Notes: generated by a model from the letters alone, not told the origin. Shown: positions 1 to 11,019, counted from the first letter of the stretch. The stretch is 64,000 nt of DNA from an uncultured Prochlorococcus sp. (GCF_902616385.1 NZ_CACMSM010000008.1:1-64000); one strand, 5' to 3'. Numbers and translations are program-made.

Positions 1-2
1 CA

Positions 3-1517
3 ATGGCATTAAACGAATACGGAATACCTGCAATTTCAATGACTGGTAGCCAGGTTGGAATTATTACTGAATCAATTCATGGGAAAGCGAGAATTCTGGA
101 TATTAAAACAGAAAGGATCCAAAATTATTTAAATCAGGGTTTTGTAATTGTCGTGGCTGGATTTCAAGGAACAACATTAAGCCATACGGGTTCAATGGAA
201 ATTACAACTTTGGGTAGAGGTGGTTCAGATACTTCCGCGGTAGCTTTATCAACAGCTTTGGGAGCTGAGACTTGCGAAATTTATACAGACGTTCCAGGGG
301 TTCTTACTACTGATCCAAGGATTGTTCCTAATGCAAAACTCTTAGATGAAATTAGCTGCGAGGAAATGCTTGAACTTGCAAGCGTCGGTGCTTCAGTTCT
401 GCATCCAAGAGCAGTAGAAATTGCTCGCAATTATGGAATTAAATTGTGTGTCAAATCAAGCCAAAGTGACTCCAGTGGGACTCTACTAGAAAGTCAAATC
501 CAACCTCTCCCGCTAAAAAGAGGCAGCTTAGAATTAACAAAAACAGTTAATAGTCTTGAAGTATTAGAAAACCAAGCAGTATTCAGTTTCTCAAATATTC
601 CTGATAGGCCTGGAATTGCTGCGCAAATATTTGAAAAACTTTCAGAAGCAAGTATTAACGTAGATTTAATAATACAAGCGACAAATGATGGAAATAAAAA
701 CGATATTACATTTACTGTTGGTGCATTAGAAGTAAAAAAGACTGCAGAACAATGTGAACTTATAACTAGTCAATTAGGGGGAGAATTTAACTTAAAAACC
801 AACATGACTAAATTAAGTATTCAAGGAGCAGGCATTATGGGCAGACCTAGTGTTTCAGCTGATTTATTTGATACTTTATCTCAAGCGAATATAAATGTTA
901 GGTTAATAGCTACTAGTGAAATTAAAGTCAGTTGTGTAATTGAAATTAATAATGTACCAAAAGCTATTAGATTTGTTGCTGAGAAATTTAAGTTATCCGA
1001 TACACAAATATTTGTTAATCCAATCAATGAAAAAAAAGATCAACCTGAAGTAAGAGGAATTGCATTAGATAAAAACCAAGTTCAGGTAAGCTTTCGAAAA
1101 CTGCCTGATCGTCCAGGTGTAGCAGCATCGATATGTTTGGCATTAGCTGAAAATAATTTACTTATCGATACTATTGTTCAGTCTGAAAGAATTTCCTCTT
1201 TAAAAACCAAGGATATTAGTCTTACCATGAATAAACAAGATAGAGAAAAAGCTAACTTAGTTTTTGAGGCCTTATCAAAAAAATTACCCGGATCATACAT
1301 TGAAGATGGCCCTGCTATAGCAAAAGTAAGTACTGTAGGAGCGGGAATGGCATTTAAGGTTGGGACAGCTGGAAAAATATTTAGAGCATTGGCTGACCAA
1401 AATATCAATATTGAAATGATTGCCACGAGTGAAATTAGGACTTCATGTATTGTCTTAGAAAAAGATTGTGACAAAGCAGTTAATGCGATTCATAATCATT
1501 TCGAATTAGAAAAATAA
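3..1517 (+). CDS. lysC: Aspartate kinase, 5'-truncated by window edge, with repeated ACT domains
   Basis: ORF track; kinase-domain motifs (TTLGRGGSDTSAVALSTALGAETCEIYTDVPGVLTTDPRIV) followed by repeated ACT-like segments (DRPGIAAQIF, GRPSVSADLF, DRPGVAASIC, GTAGKIFRAL). Confidence 0.95.
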   Translation: MALNEYGIPAISMTGSQVGIITESIHGKARILDIKTERIQNYLNQGFVIVVAGFQGTTLSHTGSMEITTLGRGGSDTSAVALSTALGAETCEIYTDVPGVLTTDPRIVPNAKLLDEISCEEMLELASVGASVLHPRAVEIARNYGIKLCVKSSQSDSSGTLLESQIQPLPLKRGSLELTKTVNSLEVLENQAVFSFSNIPDRPGIAAQIFEKLSEASINVDLIIQATNDGNKNDITFTVGALEVKKTAEQCELITSQLGGEFNLKTNMTKLSIQGAGIMGRPSVSADLFDTLSQANINVRLIATSEIKVSCVIEINNVPKAIRFVAEKFKLSDTQIFVNPINEKKDQPEVRGIALDKNQVQVSFRKLPDRPGVAASICLALAENNLLIDTIVQSERISSLKTKDISLTMNKQDREKANLVFEALSKKLPGSYIEDGPAIAKVSTVGAGMAFKVGTAGKIFRALADQNINIEMIATSEIRTSCIVLEKDCDKAVNAIHNHFELEK

Positions 1518-1524
1518 GTTCTTT

Positions 1525-3567
1525 TTAATTATTTCTTGCCAATTTTTGTCTTAATTTTTTGATTCTATCCCTCAAATTTGCTGCTTCTTCAAAATTTAAC
1601 TCTTTTGCAGCGTCTTTCATTTTAATTTCTAACTTTTCTATTAAGTCAGGCAATTCTTCGAGCAAACATTGATTATCGTTAGATTTGAGAATCGCATCAG
1701 TTTTGTTATTAACTATATTTATTAAATCTTTAGATAAACCACCTGCATCTAGTTTTCTGGAAAGTTCTAGAAAAGATAATATTGAATTTTCTATTTTTTT
1801 GCCTGCAGGTTTTGGAGTAATATCATTGATTTGGTTATATTTTTTTTGAATAGTTCTTCTTCTTTCAGTTTCAGATATTGCTCTTTTCATTGAATCTGTG
1901 AAGTTATCTGCATAAAGTAAGGCAACGCCTTCAACATGTCTGGCAGCTCTTCCTATTGTTTGAATCAATGACCTTTCAGCTCTAAGAAAACCTTCTTTAT
2001 CAGCATCTAAAATGGCGACTAAGGATACTTCTGGAAGATCTAGTCCCTCTCTTAATAAATTAACTCCTACCAAAACATCATATTCGCCCATTCTAAGGTC
2101 TTGAATAATTTCAATTCTTTCAATTGAATGGATTTCGGAATGCAAATATCTAACTCTTACTTTATTTTCAGATAAAAAATCAGTTAGATCTTCAGCCATT
2201 CTCTTAGTAAGTGTTGTCACAAGCACTCTTTGATTCTTTTCAGCTCGAATTCTTATTTCAGATAACAGATCTTCTATTTGGCCTTCACTAGGTCTTACAT
2301 CAATTACCGGGTCTAATACCCCAGTTGGTCTTATAACTTGCTCAATAAATTCACCATCACATTGATCTAATTCCCATTGACCGGGGGTTGCACTTATAAA
2401 TAATGTCTGTTTTGATTTTTCCCAAAACTCTTCACATTTTAAAGGTCTATTATCTGCAGCACTTGGCAATCTAAAACCATGATCTATTAAAACTTTTTTT
2501 CTAGATTGATCACCGTTGTACATCGCATGAAGTTGAGGGCATGTTACATGACTCTCATCAACTACCAACAACCAATCTTTGGGAAAGTAATCTATTAAGC
2601 ATTCTGGTGGTGAACCTTCCTCCCTGCCAGATAAATGACGAGCATAATTCTCAACTCCATTACAATAACCAACCTCTTTAAGCATTTCTAAATCATATTT
2701 TGTGCGTTGTTCTAGACGTTGAGCCTCTAATAATTTTCCTTCGTATGTAAATTTATCGAGTTGAGTTTTTAATTCACTTCTAATTGCACTTATTGCACTC
2801 TCAAGTCTTTCTTTTGGAGTCACAAAATGCTTAGCAGGGTAAACGCTAACTTGTTCCAAACTTTCAAGTATTTCTCCTGTAGTAGGGTCAACATATCTAA
2901 TAGCCTCGACTTCATCACCAAATAACTCAATTCTTATTAATCTATCTTCATAAGCTGGACCGATTTCTAAAACATCACCTTTAATTCTGAATCTACCTCT
3001 AGTAATTTCAATATCATTTCTAGTATATTGATTTTCAACGAGAGACCTCAAAGAAGAACGTAGATTTATTGATTTTCCCACTTCAAATTTAACTGCAGCT
3101 TTTAAATACTCACTAGGTATACCAAGACCATAAATACAACTTATTGAGGCTACAACAATTACATCTTTTCTCTCAAATAATGAGCGTGTTGCAGAATGCC
3201 TAAGCATATCTATTTCTTCATTAATTGAAGCAGTTTTGGCTATGTAAGTATCACTTACAGGTACATAAGCTTCAGGTTGATAATAATCGTAGTAAGAAAT
3301 GAAGTACTCAACCGCATTTTTTGGAAAAAATTCCCTCAATTCATTACATAGTTGTGCAGCCAACGTTTTGTTATGGGCTAAAACAAGTGCAGGTCTTCCT
3401 GTTTGTTGAATTACATTGGCAATGGTAAATGTTTTACCAGTTCCTGTAGCTCCTAAAAGAGTCTGAAACTGTTTACCATTATTTACGCCTTTAACTAATT
3501 TTTTAATAGCTTCTGGTTGATCTCCATTTGGTTCGTAAGGAGCTTGAAGCTTATAGTTGTTCATCAA
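1525..3567 (-). CDS. uvrB: Excinuclease ABC subunit B (UvrB)
   Basis: Full-length 680 aa; [13 protein letters not shown] Walker A, beta-hairpin region [13 protein letters not shown]-terminal UVR motif. Confidence 0.98.
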   Translation of the reverse strand: MMNNYKLQAPYEPNGDQPEAIKKLVKGVNNGKQFQTLLGATGTGKTFTIANVIQQTGRPALVLAHNKTLAAQLCNELREFFPKNAVEYFISYYDYYQPEAYVPVSDTYIAKTASINEEIDMLRHSATRSLFERKDVIVVASISCIYGLGIPSEYLKAAVKFEVGKSINLRSSLRSLVENQYTRNDIEITRGRFRIKGDVLEIGPAYEDRLIRIELFGDEVEAIRYVDPTTGEILESLEQVSVYPAKHFVTPKERLESAISAIRSELKTQLDKFTYEGKLLEAQRLEQRTKYDLEMLKEVGYCNGVENYARHLSGREEGSPPECLIDYFPKDWLLVVDESHVTCPQLHAMYNGDQSRKKVLIDHGFRLPSAADNRPLKCEEFWEKSKQTLFISATPGQWELDQCDGEFIEQVIRPTGVLDPVIDVRPSEGQIEDLLSEIRIRAEKNQRVLVTTLTKRMAEDLTDFLSENKVRVRYLHSEIHSIERIEIIQDLRMGEYDVLVGVNLLREGLDLPEVSLVAILDADKEGFLRAERSLIQTIGRAARHVEGVALLYADNFTDSMKRAISETERRRTIQKKYNQINDITPKPAGKKIENSILSFLELSRKLDAGGLSKDLINIVNNKTDAILKSNDNQCLLEELPDLIEKLEIKMKDAAKELNFEEAANLRDRIKKLRQKLARNN

Positions 3568-3593
3568 GCTAGTAGCTAAAGGATGTTGCTATA

Positions 3594-4370
3594 CTAAGAA
3601 ATTTTTTCTCCAATTATTGAATTTTTCAAAGATTCTTTCAAGCCCCTAACAACCGCAATCATTGAAATTAAATCATCTAATTTATTAACCACAGATCCAA
3701 CGCCAACTGCTGAGGCTCCAGAGGATATTGCTAGTGGACAAGTTACTTGGCTTAATCCAGAGGCACTCATGATTGGTATATTCAGAGATTGTTTCTTAAA
3801 TTCTTGATGAATAGCATAGGTAGCTGCAAGAGTTGGTACTGATTTTTCAAAAAAACCTTGAATTCCTGGAGAGTAAGGAGAAGAACTGGTACCACCTTCT
3901 GTTTGAATAATATCAACGCCTTCTTCCACTAGCTGTACAGCAAGATCAACTTGCTTATCAATAGGCATAGTGTGAGGAACAGTTACTGATAAAGGAAAAT
4001 TAGGCAATAAATCCCTTGTCTCTTTTGTAATGTTTAAAACTTTTTTATCTGAAAAATGAATGCCTTTTTCATAAAAAGTATCGTAATTTCCTATTTCAAT
4101 TAATGATGCGCCTGCTTTCACACAATCTTGAAAAGATCGAGGCACTACTGAACTAACACAAACGGGTAGTGTTGAATTCTTAAGTGCTAAATCAACAAGT
4201 TCAGGTTTACAAGCAATATCGACAAGATCTGCACCTCCTAATGAAGAAGCCTCAACAATTATTTTCACAGACTGAACATCGAAATTATTCAATCCTGAAA
4301 TAACTTTGAGTAAGGATTTGCTTCTTAACTCTTCTTTGATTTTTTGTGGCAAAAGATTAATCAGACTCAT
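3594..4370 (-). CDS. DUF561 / Ycf23-like family protein
   Basis: 258 aa TIM-barrel-like protein (GGADLVDIACKP, VEEGVDIIQTEGGTSS) resembling the cyanobacterial DUF561 family. Confidence 0.8.
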   Translation of the reverse strand: MSLINLLPQKIKEELRSKSLLKVISGLNNFDVQSVKIIVEASSLGGADLVDIACKPELVDLALKNSTLPVCVSSVVPRSFQDCVKAGASLIEIGNYDTFYEKGIHFSDKKVLNITKETRDLLPNFPLSVTVPHTMPIDKQVDLAVQLVEEGVDIIQTEGGTSSSPYSPGIQGFFEKSVPTLAATYAIHQEFKKQSLNIPIMSASGLSQVTCPLAISSGASAVGVGSVVNKLDDLISMIAVVRGLKESLKNSIIGEKIS

Positions 4371-4400
4371 TTACTTAATGAATTTATTACCCGATTGTGA

Positions 4401-4421
4401 CATTGTTTTAGTAAAACAGTG
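4401..4421. promoter_or_regulatory. 21-bp imperfect inverted repeat followed by T6 on + strand, in divergent spacer
   Basis: CATTGTTTTA-G-TAAAACAGTG (one mismatch between arms), then CATTTTTTA. Confidence 0.35.
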
Positions 4422-4455
4422 CATTTTTTAAAAAATATTATCTGAGCAACACAAA

Positions 4456-5468
4456 ATGACTGATAAAAAATTAAGTCAGAAAAATTGGTCATCATGGCAT
4501 CATCAGCTTCATAAGGAGATTCTTACCAAAAAAATATTTATTCCCAAAGGATCCAATATTTTAATAAGTGTTTCGGGGGGGTCAAGACTCAATGACCTTA
4601 TTAACCCTAATTAATGACCTAAAAAAAACTACATAATTGGTCTATTAGTGTTTGGCATGGTGATCATCAGTGGCACGAAAAATCATCACTATATGCTCTT
4701 GAATTAAAAGATTATTGCGAAGATAAAAATATTTCATTCTCTTTTGATCAAGCAAATAAAGAAAGTATTTCTTCAGAAGAAAAAGCACGAGAATGGAGAT
4801 ATAAAAAATTATGTGAAAGAGCCAAAACTTTATTAAATAAAAACCAGCAAAAACATAATATTTATTTGTTAACTGGTCACACGAGTAGTGATAATGCAGA
4901 AACATTTATCCTCAATTTATCTAGAGGAAGCAATTTTGCAGGTCTGAGTAATATTGAGAGTAAAAGATTAATAGAAAATCAAATTTATTTAATAAGACCA
5001 ATACTAATTTTCAGTAGGGAAGATACAAAACAATTTTGCAATGATTTGAAGATCCCAGTCTGGGAAGATCCTACAAATTCAGATCTTAAATTAAAAAGAA
5101 ATTTAGTAAGAAAAAAAATTATTCCTACCTTAGAAGTCATCTATCCTGGTTGTTCTGAAAGAATAAATAATTTTTCCCAAAAAATGAGTAAATACAATAA
5201 TGAACGTAATGATCTTAGTGAACTAGCGTATTTATATTGTAAAGATGTTAAAGGTATCGATAGGAATCTCCTAAATGGTATGTGTATTGAAGCGAGGTGC
5301 ACAATTTTAAATAGATTTTTAAAAGAAATATCTTCAAAGCAATGTAGTTCTAAAAATCTGACAAAATTAGCAACTTCAATTTATGAAAAAAATAAAGGCC
5401 AAATTAATCTACAAGAGTTTTTAAAAATTGTTTGGGATAAAAACTATATAAATTTTGAAAAAAGTTAA
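4456..5468 (+). pseudogene. tilS: tRNA(Ile)-lysidine synthase TilS with two +1 homopolymer frameshifts (possibly sequencing error)
   Basis: ATG at 4456 opens MTDKKLSQKNWSSWHHQLHKEIL...ILISVSGG, then shifts at G7 (4575-4581) and A8 (4621-4628). Removing one G and one A restores [39 protein letters not shown]... continuous with the 4866..5468 ORF frame. Confidence 0.88.
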
Positions 5469-7450
5469 GATGTTACAGCAGATCTTCTTCTTCTTGTTCT
5501 ACCTTCAAATGAATCTTCTGTAGCAGTCTCAGCTGATGGATTCTGTGAAACTTTTGGACTTTTTTGGCTATTTTGTGGGTTATTTGAACTATTAGGATGT
5601 TTATTGTTTGATTTCTTATGGAAATTATTATTATTTCTATTTCTATTGGAGAAATTTTGCTCTTCGGTAATCTTTGGAATATAAGCACGAGTTCCACTTG
5701 GAGCCGGTTGAACTAAACACAAAATAAGTGGTTCAACTTGTAATTCTCTTCTCATTCTTCTCGATAAACCATTTTCAATTTCTCTTTGTACACCAATCCA
5801 ATCTACCTCAAAATTATTAGGCCCAGTTTGTCTGGATAATTGTTTCCATCTATTTTCTAAGACCCAGCTTATTTCTCGTTCTGTCCACATAGACATTTTT
5901 CTTGGCTCTGCTGTAGTAACAACTCCTCTTAAATTAACTCTAGGAGGCGCAACCATCTTCCCATCTGTACTAATAGGAGCTAAAACAGTTACTACACCAT
6001 CCCCAGCTAATTGCTGCCTTTCTTTCAATACTCGAGCATCTACTATCCCATTTCTTGAGTTATCAAGCAGTTCAACACCAGCTTTTACAGGATCACCTTT
6101 TTGAATAGAATTAGGTGTTAACTCAACTACATCTCCATTTTCAATAATTAAAATATTGTCTTTTGGAACTCCCATAGTTTGTGCACTCCTACCATGACAA
6201 ACAAGCATTCTATGTTCTCCATGAACAGGAACAAAAAACTTAGGTTTTGCGAGCGCCAACATTAACTTTTGATCTTCTTGAAAACCATGACCAGAAACAT
6301 GAATATTCTCACCCTTTCCATAAACAACCTTTGCTCCAAGTTTCATTAATCTATCTATTGTATTAACAACAGAAATAGTGTTACCTGGAATTGGGCTGGC
6401 TGAAAATATTACAGTATCAGTAGTCTTAAGACGAACATGCTGATGTTCACCACGAGAAATTCTGCTTAACGCTGCTAGGGGTTCTCCTTGACTACCCGTC
6501 ATTAATAATAAGGTCTCCCTATCTGGCAAATCTCTAATTTGCTTGATAGGAACAAACAAATCATCTGGGCATTTCATATAACCAATATCTCTTGCCTTAG
6601 CAATAACATTTATCATCGATCTACCTAACAAACCGACCTTTCTTCCATGTTTCATGGCCAATTCTAAGATCATTGTCACTCTGTGCACAGAACTAGCAAA
6701 GGTAGTAAGGATAACTCGTTCTTTTGCCTCTGCAATATGTTTTTCTAAAGAGGGATAGATAGTCTTCTCAGAAGGACAAAAACCTGGAACTTCGGCATTA
6801 GTAGAATCACTGAACATGCATAAAACGCCCTTCTCTCCGTAATGCACCATTCTTTCAATATCAAATTGCTCTCCATCTACTGGCATATGATCGAACTTAA
6901 AATCTCCCGTAAAAATAATTGTGCCAACAGGTGTTGTAACTGCTAAAGAAAAGCTATCGCAAATAGAATGGGTATTTCGAATAAATTCAACAGAAAAATG
7001 TTGTCCTACTTTTACAACATCTCTTGGATTTACTGTCTGTATAGTTGTTCTATCAGATACCCCTGCTTCCTCCATTTTTCCTCTAAGCATTGACATTGCC
7101 AGTCTTGGGCCATAAATAATGGGAATATTAAAATGCTTTAGATGATGAGAAATACCTCCAATGTGATCTTCATGCCCGTGAGTGACAATCATTCCTTTTA
7201 TTCTTCTTTGATTTTCTTTTAAAAAAGTTGTATCAGGCATAACAACGTTTACGCCATGCATACCATCAGATGGGAAAGCTAGGCCAGCATCAACAAGCAT
7301 TAATTCTTCACCATATTCAAAAACGCAAGTGTTTTTTCCTATTTCATGTAGTCCTCCAAGAGGTATTACTCTTAGAGCTGGCATATTATTTTTAGATCTA
7401 GATGAATCATGAGTAGATCTATTTACAGTTGAATTTGTACTTGATTGCAT
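5465..7450 (-). CDS. rnj: Ribonuclease J family beta-lactamase-fold RNase
   Basis: 661 aa; THGHEDHIGG metallo-beta-lactamase motif, SDSTNAE, GSQGEPLAALSRI, VHGEHRM. Confidence 0.95.
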   Translation of the reverse strand: MQSSTNSTVNRSTHDSSRSKNNMPALRVIPLGGLHEIGKNTCVFEYGEELMLVDAGLAFPSDGMHGVNVVMPDTTFLKENQRRIKGMIVTHGHEDHIGGISHHLKHFNIPIIYGPRLAMSMLRGKMEEAGVSDRTTIQTVNPRDVVKVGQHFSVEFIRNTHSICDSFSLAVTTPVGTIIFTGDFKFDHMPVDGEQFDIERMVHYGEKGVLCMFSDSTNAEVPGFCPSEKTIYPSLEKHIAEAKERVILTTFASSVHRVTMILELAMKHGRKVGLLGRSMINVIAKARDIGYMKCPDDLFVPIKQIRDLPDRETLLLMTGSQGEPLAALSRISRGEHQHVRLKTTDTVIFSASPIPGNTISVVNTIDRLMKLGAKVVYGKGENIHVSGHGFQEDQKLMLALAKPKFFVPVHGEHRMLVCHGRSAQTMGVPKDNILIIENGDVVELTPNSIQKGDPVKAGVELLDNSRNGIVDARVLKERQQLAGDGVVTVLAPISTDGKMVAPPRVNLRGVVTTAEPRKMSMWTEREISWVLENRWKQLSRQTGPNNFEVDWIGVQREIENGLSRRMRRELQVEPLILCLVQPAPSGTRAYIPKITEEQNFSNRNRNNNNFHKKSNNKHPNSSNNPQNSQKSPKVSQNPSAETATEDSFEGRTRRRRSAVTS

Positions 7451-7530
7451 AATTTTGAAATTTATGAAGGCCTGCTTGTAATCAAATAAGGTTTATTTAA
7501 ATTTAATTATCAAGTTAAATATAATCCCTA

Positions 7531-8433
7531 TTATAGGGAATTCAGGATAAAAGATAGTTGCTTTTTCATGTCATTGGTTAAAGGTGACAAAGGACTTCTA
7601 GGATTACCTACATCCCATCCAGACAGCTCCAAAGCAGCCTTAATTGGGATTGGATTAGTAGTCATAAAGAGTGCTTTGAAAAGAGGCTGAAGTTTTTCAT
7701 GAATAGAAAGAGCATTGGAAACCTTTCCACTTTGAAAAGAATAAATCATCTCTTTCAATTGCAATCCAACTAAATGACTTGCAACACTTACTACTCCTAC
7801 AGCACCTACAGATAACATTGGAAGCAACAATGAATCGTCGCCACTATATACAGAGAGTTCGGAGCCACAAATAGCTCGTAGTTCTGTTACTTCTTCTATT
7901 CTACCGCTTGCAGCTTTAATACTGAGAATATTTGAGAAATCCATAAGTTTCTTCACAGTATCAGGTAATAAATTGCATCCAGTCCTCCCAGGAATGTTGT
8001 AGAGCATAAGAGGCAAATCCTTTGCAGATTTAGCAATAGAACTGAAATGTTTATAAAGACCTTCTTGAGGCGGCTTATTGTAATAAGGAACAACGACCAA
8101 AGCACCGTCTGCACCAGAGTCGTAAGCTTTTTTTGTAGCTTCTACAGCTTCGCTTGTACAATTACTACCAGTACCAACTATTACTTTACAGCTTGCATCC
8201 AAAGATCCTCTTACCGCAATAAATAAATCATGCTGTTCCGCCCATGAAAGAGTCGGAGATTCTCCAGTAGTACCGCACAACACAATTCCATCAGAACCGT
8301 TTGCAAAAAGATAATTTGAAAGTTTTATAGCTAGTTCATAATCTACATCTCCATTCTGAGTGAATGGAGTAACCATTGCAGTCAATATTCTTCCAAATAG
8401 TGGATTATTACACTCAGTTTTGTCTGTAATCAT
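7531..8433 (-). CDS. dapA: 4-hydroxy-tetrahydrodipicolinate synthase
   Basis: 300 aa; [39 protein letters not shown] motifs. Confidence 0.97.
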   Translation of the reverse strand: MITDKTECNNPLFGRILTAMVTPFTQNGDVDYELAIKLSNYLFANGSDGIVLCGTTGESPTLSWAEQHDLFIAVRGSLDASCKVIVGTGSNCTSEAVEATKKAYDSGADGALVVVPYYNKPPQEGLYKHFSSIAKSAKDLPLMLYNIPGRTGCNLLPDTVKKLMDFSNILSIKAASGRIEEVTELRAICGSELSVYSGDDSLLLPMLSVGAVGVVSVASHLVGLQLKEMIYSFQSGKVSNALSIHEKLQPLFKALFMTTNPIPIKAALELSGWDVGNPRSPLSPLTNDMKKQLSFILNSL

Positions 8434-9461
8434 TTTTTTGGAATTAATAACTCAGCTATTTGAACAGCATTCAGAGCTGCTCCTTTTCTTATTTGATCTC
8501 CACATAACCATAATTCTAATCCATGAGGCTGACTTATATCAGTTCTTAGCCTGCCAACAGCAACATTATCCCTTCCCATAACGTCATTTGGCATAGGAAA
8601 TCTATTATTTTTGTAATCCTCAATAACTTCAATTCCAGGAGATTTTTTTAATTCTTCAAGAGCATCTTTAAGCTCAACTACATCGGCAAATTCAATATTG
8701 ATTGATTCAGAATGTGCTCTTAGTACTGGGACTCGAACACATGTAGCAGAAAGCTTTAAATCAGCAATATTTAATATTTTCCTTGTTTCATTAACCATTT
8801 TCATCTCTTCTTCACAGTAATTATTTGAAAGCATAGGGGAATTGTGTAAAAACAAATTAAAAGCAAGGGAGTATGGCAGAACTTCACTTTTTTGAGGATT
8901 TCCTTGAAGATATTGTTCAGTTAAAAGTTTTAGTTCCTCCATCGCCAGTTGGCCTGCACCACTGACAGATTGATATGTTGAGACAATAACTCTTTGAATA
9001 GTCGAAAGTTTGTTTAATGGAGCTAAAACTAATGTCAACAAAATGGTAGTGCAGTTTGGATTCGCTATTACCCCATCATGATTAAGTACGTCACTAGCAT
9101 TAACTTCAGGGACTATAAGAGGAACGTTCTTATCTAATCTGAAAGCACTTGAATTATCTATCAGTAAAGCATTTTGATCAATAATGGTAGACAACCATTT
9201 TTTTGAAATACTTCCGCCAGCTGAAGCCAAAACTAAATCAAGATTCTTAAATTTTTCCTTAGTTGTTTTTTTTGTAACTAATTCTTCATCTTTCCAAATA
9301 ATTTTTTTTCCTTCTGATCGCTCTGATGAAAGCAAGACCAATTCTGATATTGGGAAATCACGTTGTTCAAGAATTTTTAGCAATTCAGATCCCACAGCAC
9401 CTGAGGAACCTAAAACAGCAACTTTTAATGGCCTATTAGGCAAATACGGAGATTGTCTCAC
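8430..9461 (-). CDS. asd: Aspartate-semialdehyde dehydrogenase
   Basis: 343 aa; [21 protein letters not shown] active site, QSVSGAG; 4-bp overlap with dapA. Confidence 0.97.
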   Translation of the reverse strand: MRQSPYLPNRPLKVAVLGSSGAVGSELLKILEQRDFPISELVLLSSERSEGKKIIWKDEELVTKKTTKEKFKNLDLVLASAGGSISKKWLSTIIDQNALLIDNSSAFRLDKNVPLIVPEVNASDVLNHDGVIANPNCTTILLTLVLAPLNKLSTIQRVIVSTYQSVSGAGQLAMEELKLLTEQYLQGNPQKSEVLPYSLAFNLFLHNSPMLSNNYCEEEMKMVNETRKILNIADLKLSATCVRVPVLRAHSESINIEFADVVELKDALEELKKSPGIEVIEDYKNNRFPMPNDVMGRDNVAVGRLRTDISQPHGLELWLCGDQIRKGAALNAVQIAELLIPKK

Positions 9462-9585
9462 ACTTTAAAATGATTTTTATAAATAGATTGACTATTTTTT
9501 TTACTTTATCAAAAAATTAACTTTCAAGGAAATCACATAATGTGAAATAATTAAGATTCGGCTCATAGTAATAACTTAGAAAAAC

Positions 9586-11019
9586 ATGGCTAAAGATGCA
9601 CTAATAGTCAAAACAACTCCTCTGCCTCAAAGCAGAATTTCATTCGAATTAGAAATACCATCTGAGACATGCAAAACGTGTGTAAATGAAACAATCAGTT
9701 CTATCAGTCGTTCGGCTAAAATTCCGGGATTTAGACTTGGTAAGATTCCTAAACAAGTCTTAATCCAAAGAATTGGCATCACACAATTACATGCTTCTGC
9801 TTTGGAAAAAATTATTGATAAATCATGGCAAGAAGCCTTAAAAATAAAATCTATAGAGCCACTAAGTGAGCCAGAATTGGTAGATGGGTTTGAATCTTTA
9901 CTTGCAAAGTTTAGTCCTGAAAAATCACTTAAGGTTACTCTTCAAACTGATGTTGCCCCAGAATTAAAACTTAAAAAATCTAAAGGACTAAGTGTTGAAA
10001 TATCAAAAACAAAGTTTGATCCTAAGTCAATTGATGAAGCGCTAGAAAAATCTAGAAATCAGTTTGCAAACATTATTCCAGTTACCAATAGAGCAGCAAA
10101 ATTAGGAGATATTGCAGTAGTTAGTTTCAAAGGAAAATATAAAGATTCTGGTAAAGAGATTGATGGTGGAACAAGTGAATCAATGGATCTTGAGTTAGAA
10201 AAGAACAAAATGATTCCCGGTTTCGTTGAGGGAATCGTAAAGATGAAAATTGGTGATACTAAAACACTTAACCTTAAATTTCCTGATGATTATTCTCATG
10301 AGGATTCAAGAGGCAAAGAGGCAATTTTTGAAGTAAATCTTAAGGATCTGAAGGAAAAAGAATTACCTGAACTTAATGACGATTTTGCAAAACAGTCAGG
10401 CAACAAAGAATCATTAAAAGAGTTAAAGAAAGATATTGAAAAGCAACTTAAAGACAATTTTGAAAAAACTCAAAAAGATATCAAAATTGAAGCTTTATTA
10501 GATGCCTTAACAAACGAATTGGTTGCTGAAATTCCAAAATCTATGATTGATATAGAAGTGAGGAATAATATTGAACAAACCGCTCAAAGATTTGCTCAAC
10601 AAGGTCTTGATGTAAAGTCTACTTTCACTCCGGAATTAGTTAAGTCACTAGCAGAGTCCACAAGGCCTCAAGCTGAAAAAAACGTTCAAAGAAATTTAGC
10701 TTTAAAAGCATTAGCTGAAACAGAAAACATAAAAGTTGAGAAAGATGAAATTGATTTAAAAATGAAAGATTATGAAGATGCAATCTCTCAATCTTCAAAA
10801 CAAATTGATTTTAAAAGATTAACAGAAGTAGTAAGTAACGATCTACTCAAAGAAAAATTAATAATTTGGCTTGAAGAAAATTCTGAAGTAAAAGAAAAAA
10901 ATACAAAAACTTCTAACGCTACAAAAACCTCCAAAACATCAAAAGCCGCAAAAACTGCGACTAAAACTACAAAAACTACAGGAACTACAAAAACTCGAAA
11001 TAAAAAAGAAAAAAAATAA
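9586..11019 (+). CDS. tig: Trigger factor with Lys/Thr-rich C-terminal tail
   Basis: 477 aa; N-terminal PGFRLGKIPKQVL ribosome-binding signature, FKBP-like centre; upstream of clpP-clpX. Confidence 0.96.
   Translation: MAKDALIVKTTPLPQSRISFELEIPSETCKTCVNETISSISRSAKIPGFRLGKIPKQVLIQRIGITQLHASALEKIIDKSWQEALKIKSIEPLSEPELVDGFESLLAKFSPEKSLKVTLQTDVAPELKLKKSKGLSVEISKTKFDPKSIDEALEKSRNQFANIIPVTNRAAKLGDIAVVSFKGKYKDSGKEIDGGTSESMDLELEKNKMIPGFVEGIVKMKIGDTKTLNLKFPDDYSHEDSRGKEAIFEVNLKDLKEKELPELNDDFAKQSGNKESLKELKKDIEKQLKDNFEKTQKDIKIEALLDALTNELVAEIPKSMIDIEVRNNIEQTAQRFAQQGLDVKSTFTPELVKSLAESTRPQAEKNVQRNLALKALAETENIKVEKDEIDLKMKDYEDAISQSSKQIDFKRLTEVVSNDLLKEKLIIWLEENSEVKEKNTKTSNATKTSKTSKAAKTATKTTKTTGTTKTRNKKEKK

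Noticed and set aside
4645-4905. 86-aa minus-strand ORF (MFLHYHYSCDQ...)
   Set aside because: Antisense to the restored tilS frame; arises where the real frame is broken; low-complexity hydrophobic translation
5473-5697. 74-aa minus-strand ORF in another frame of the RNase J tail
   Set aside because: Shifted reading of the Asn-rich low-complexity tail; the RNase J frame is clearly the coding one
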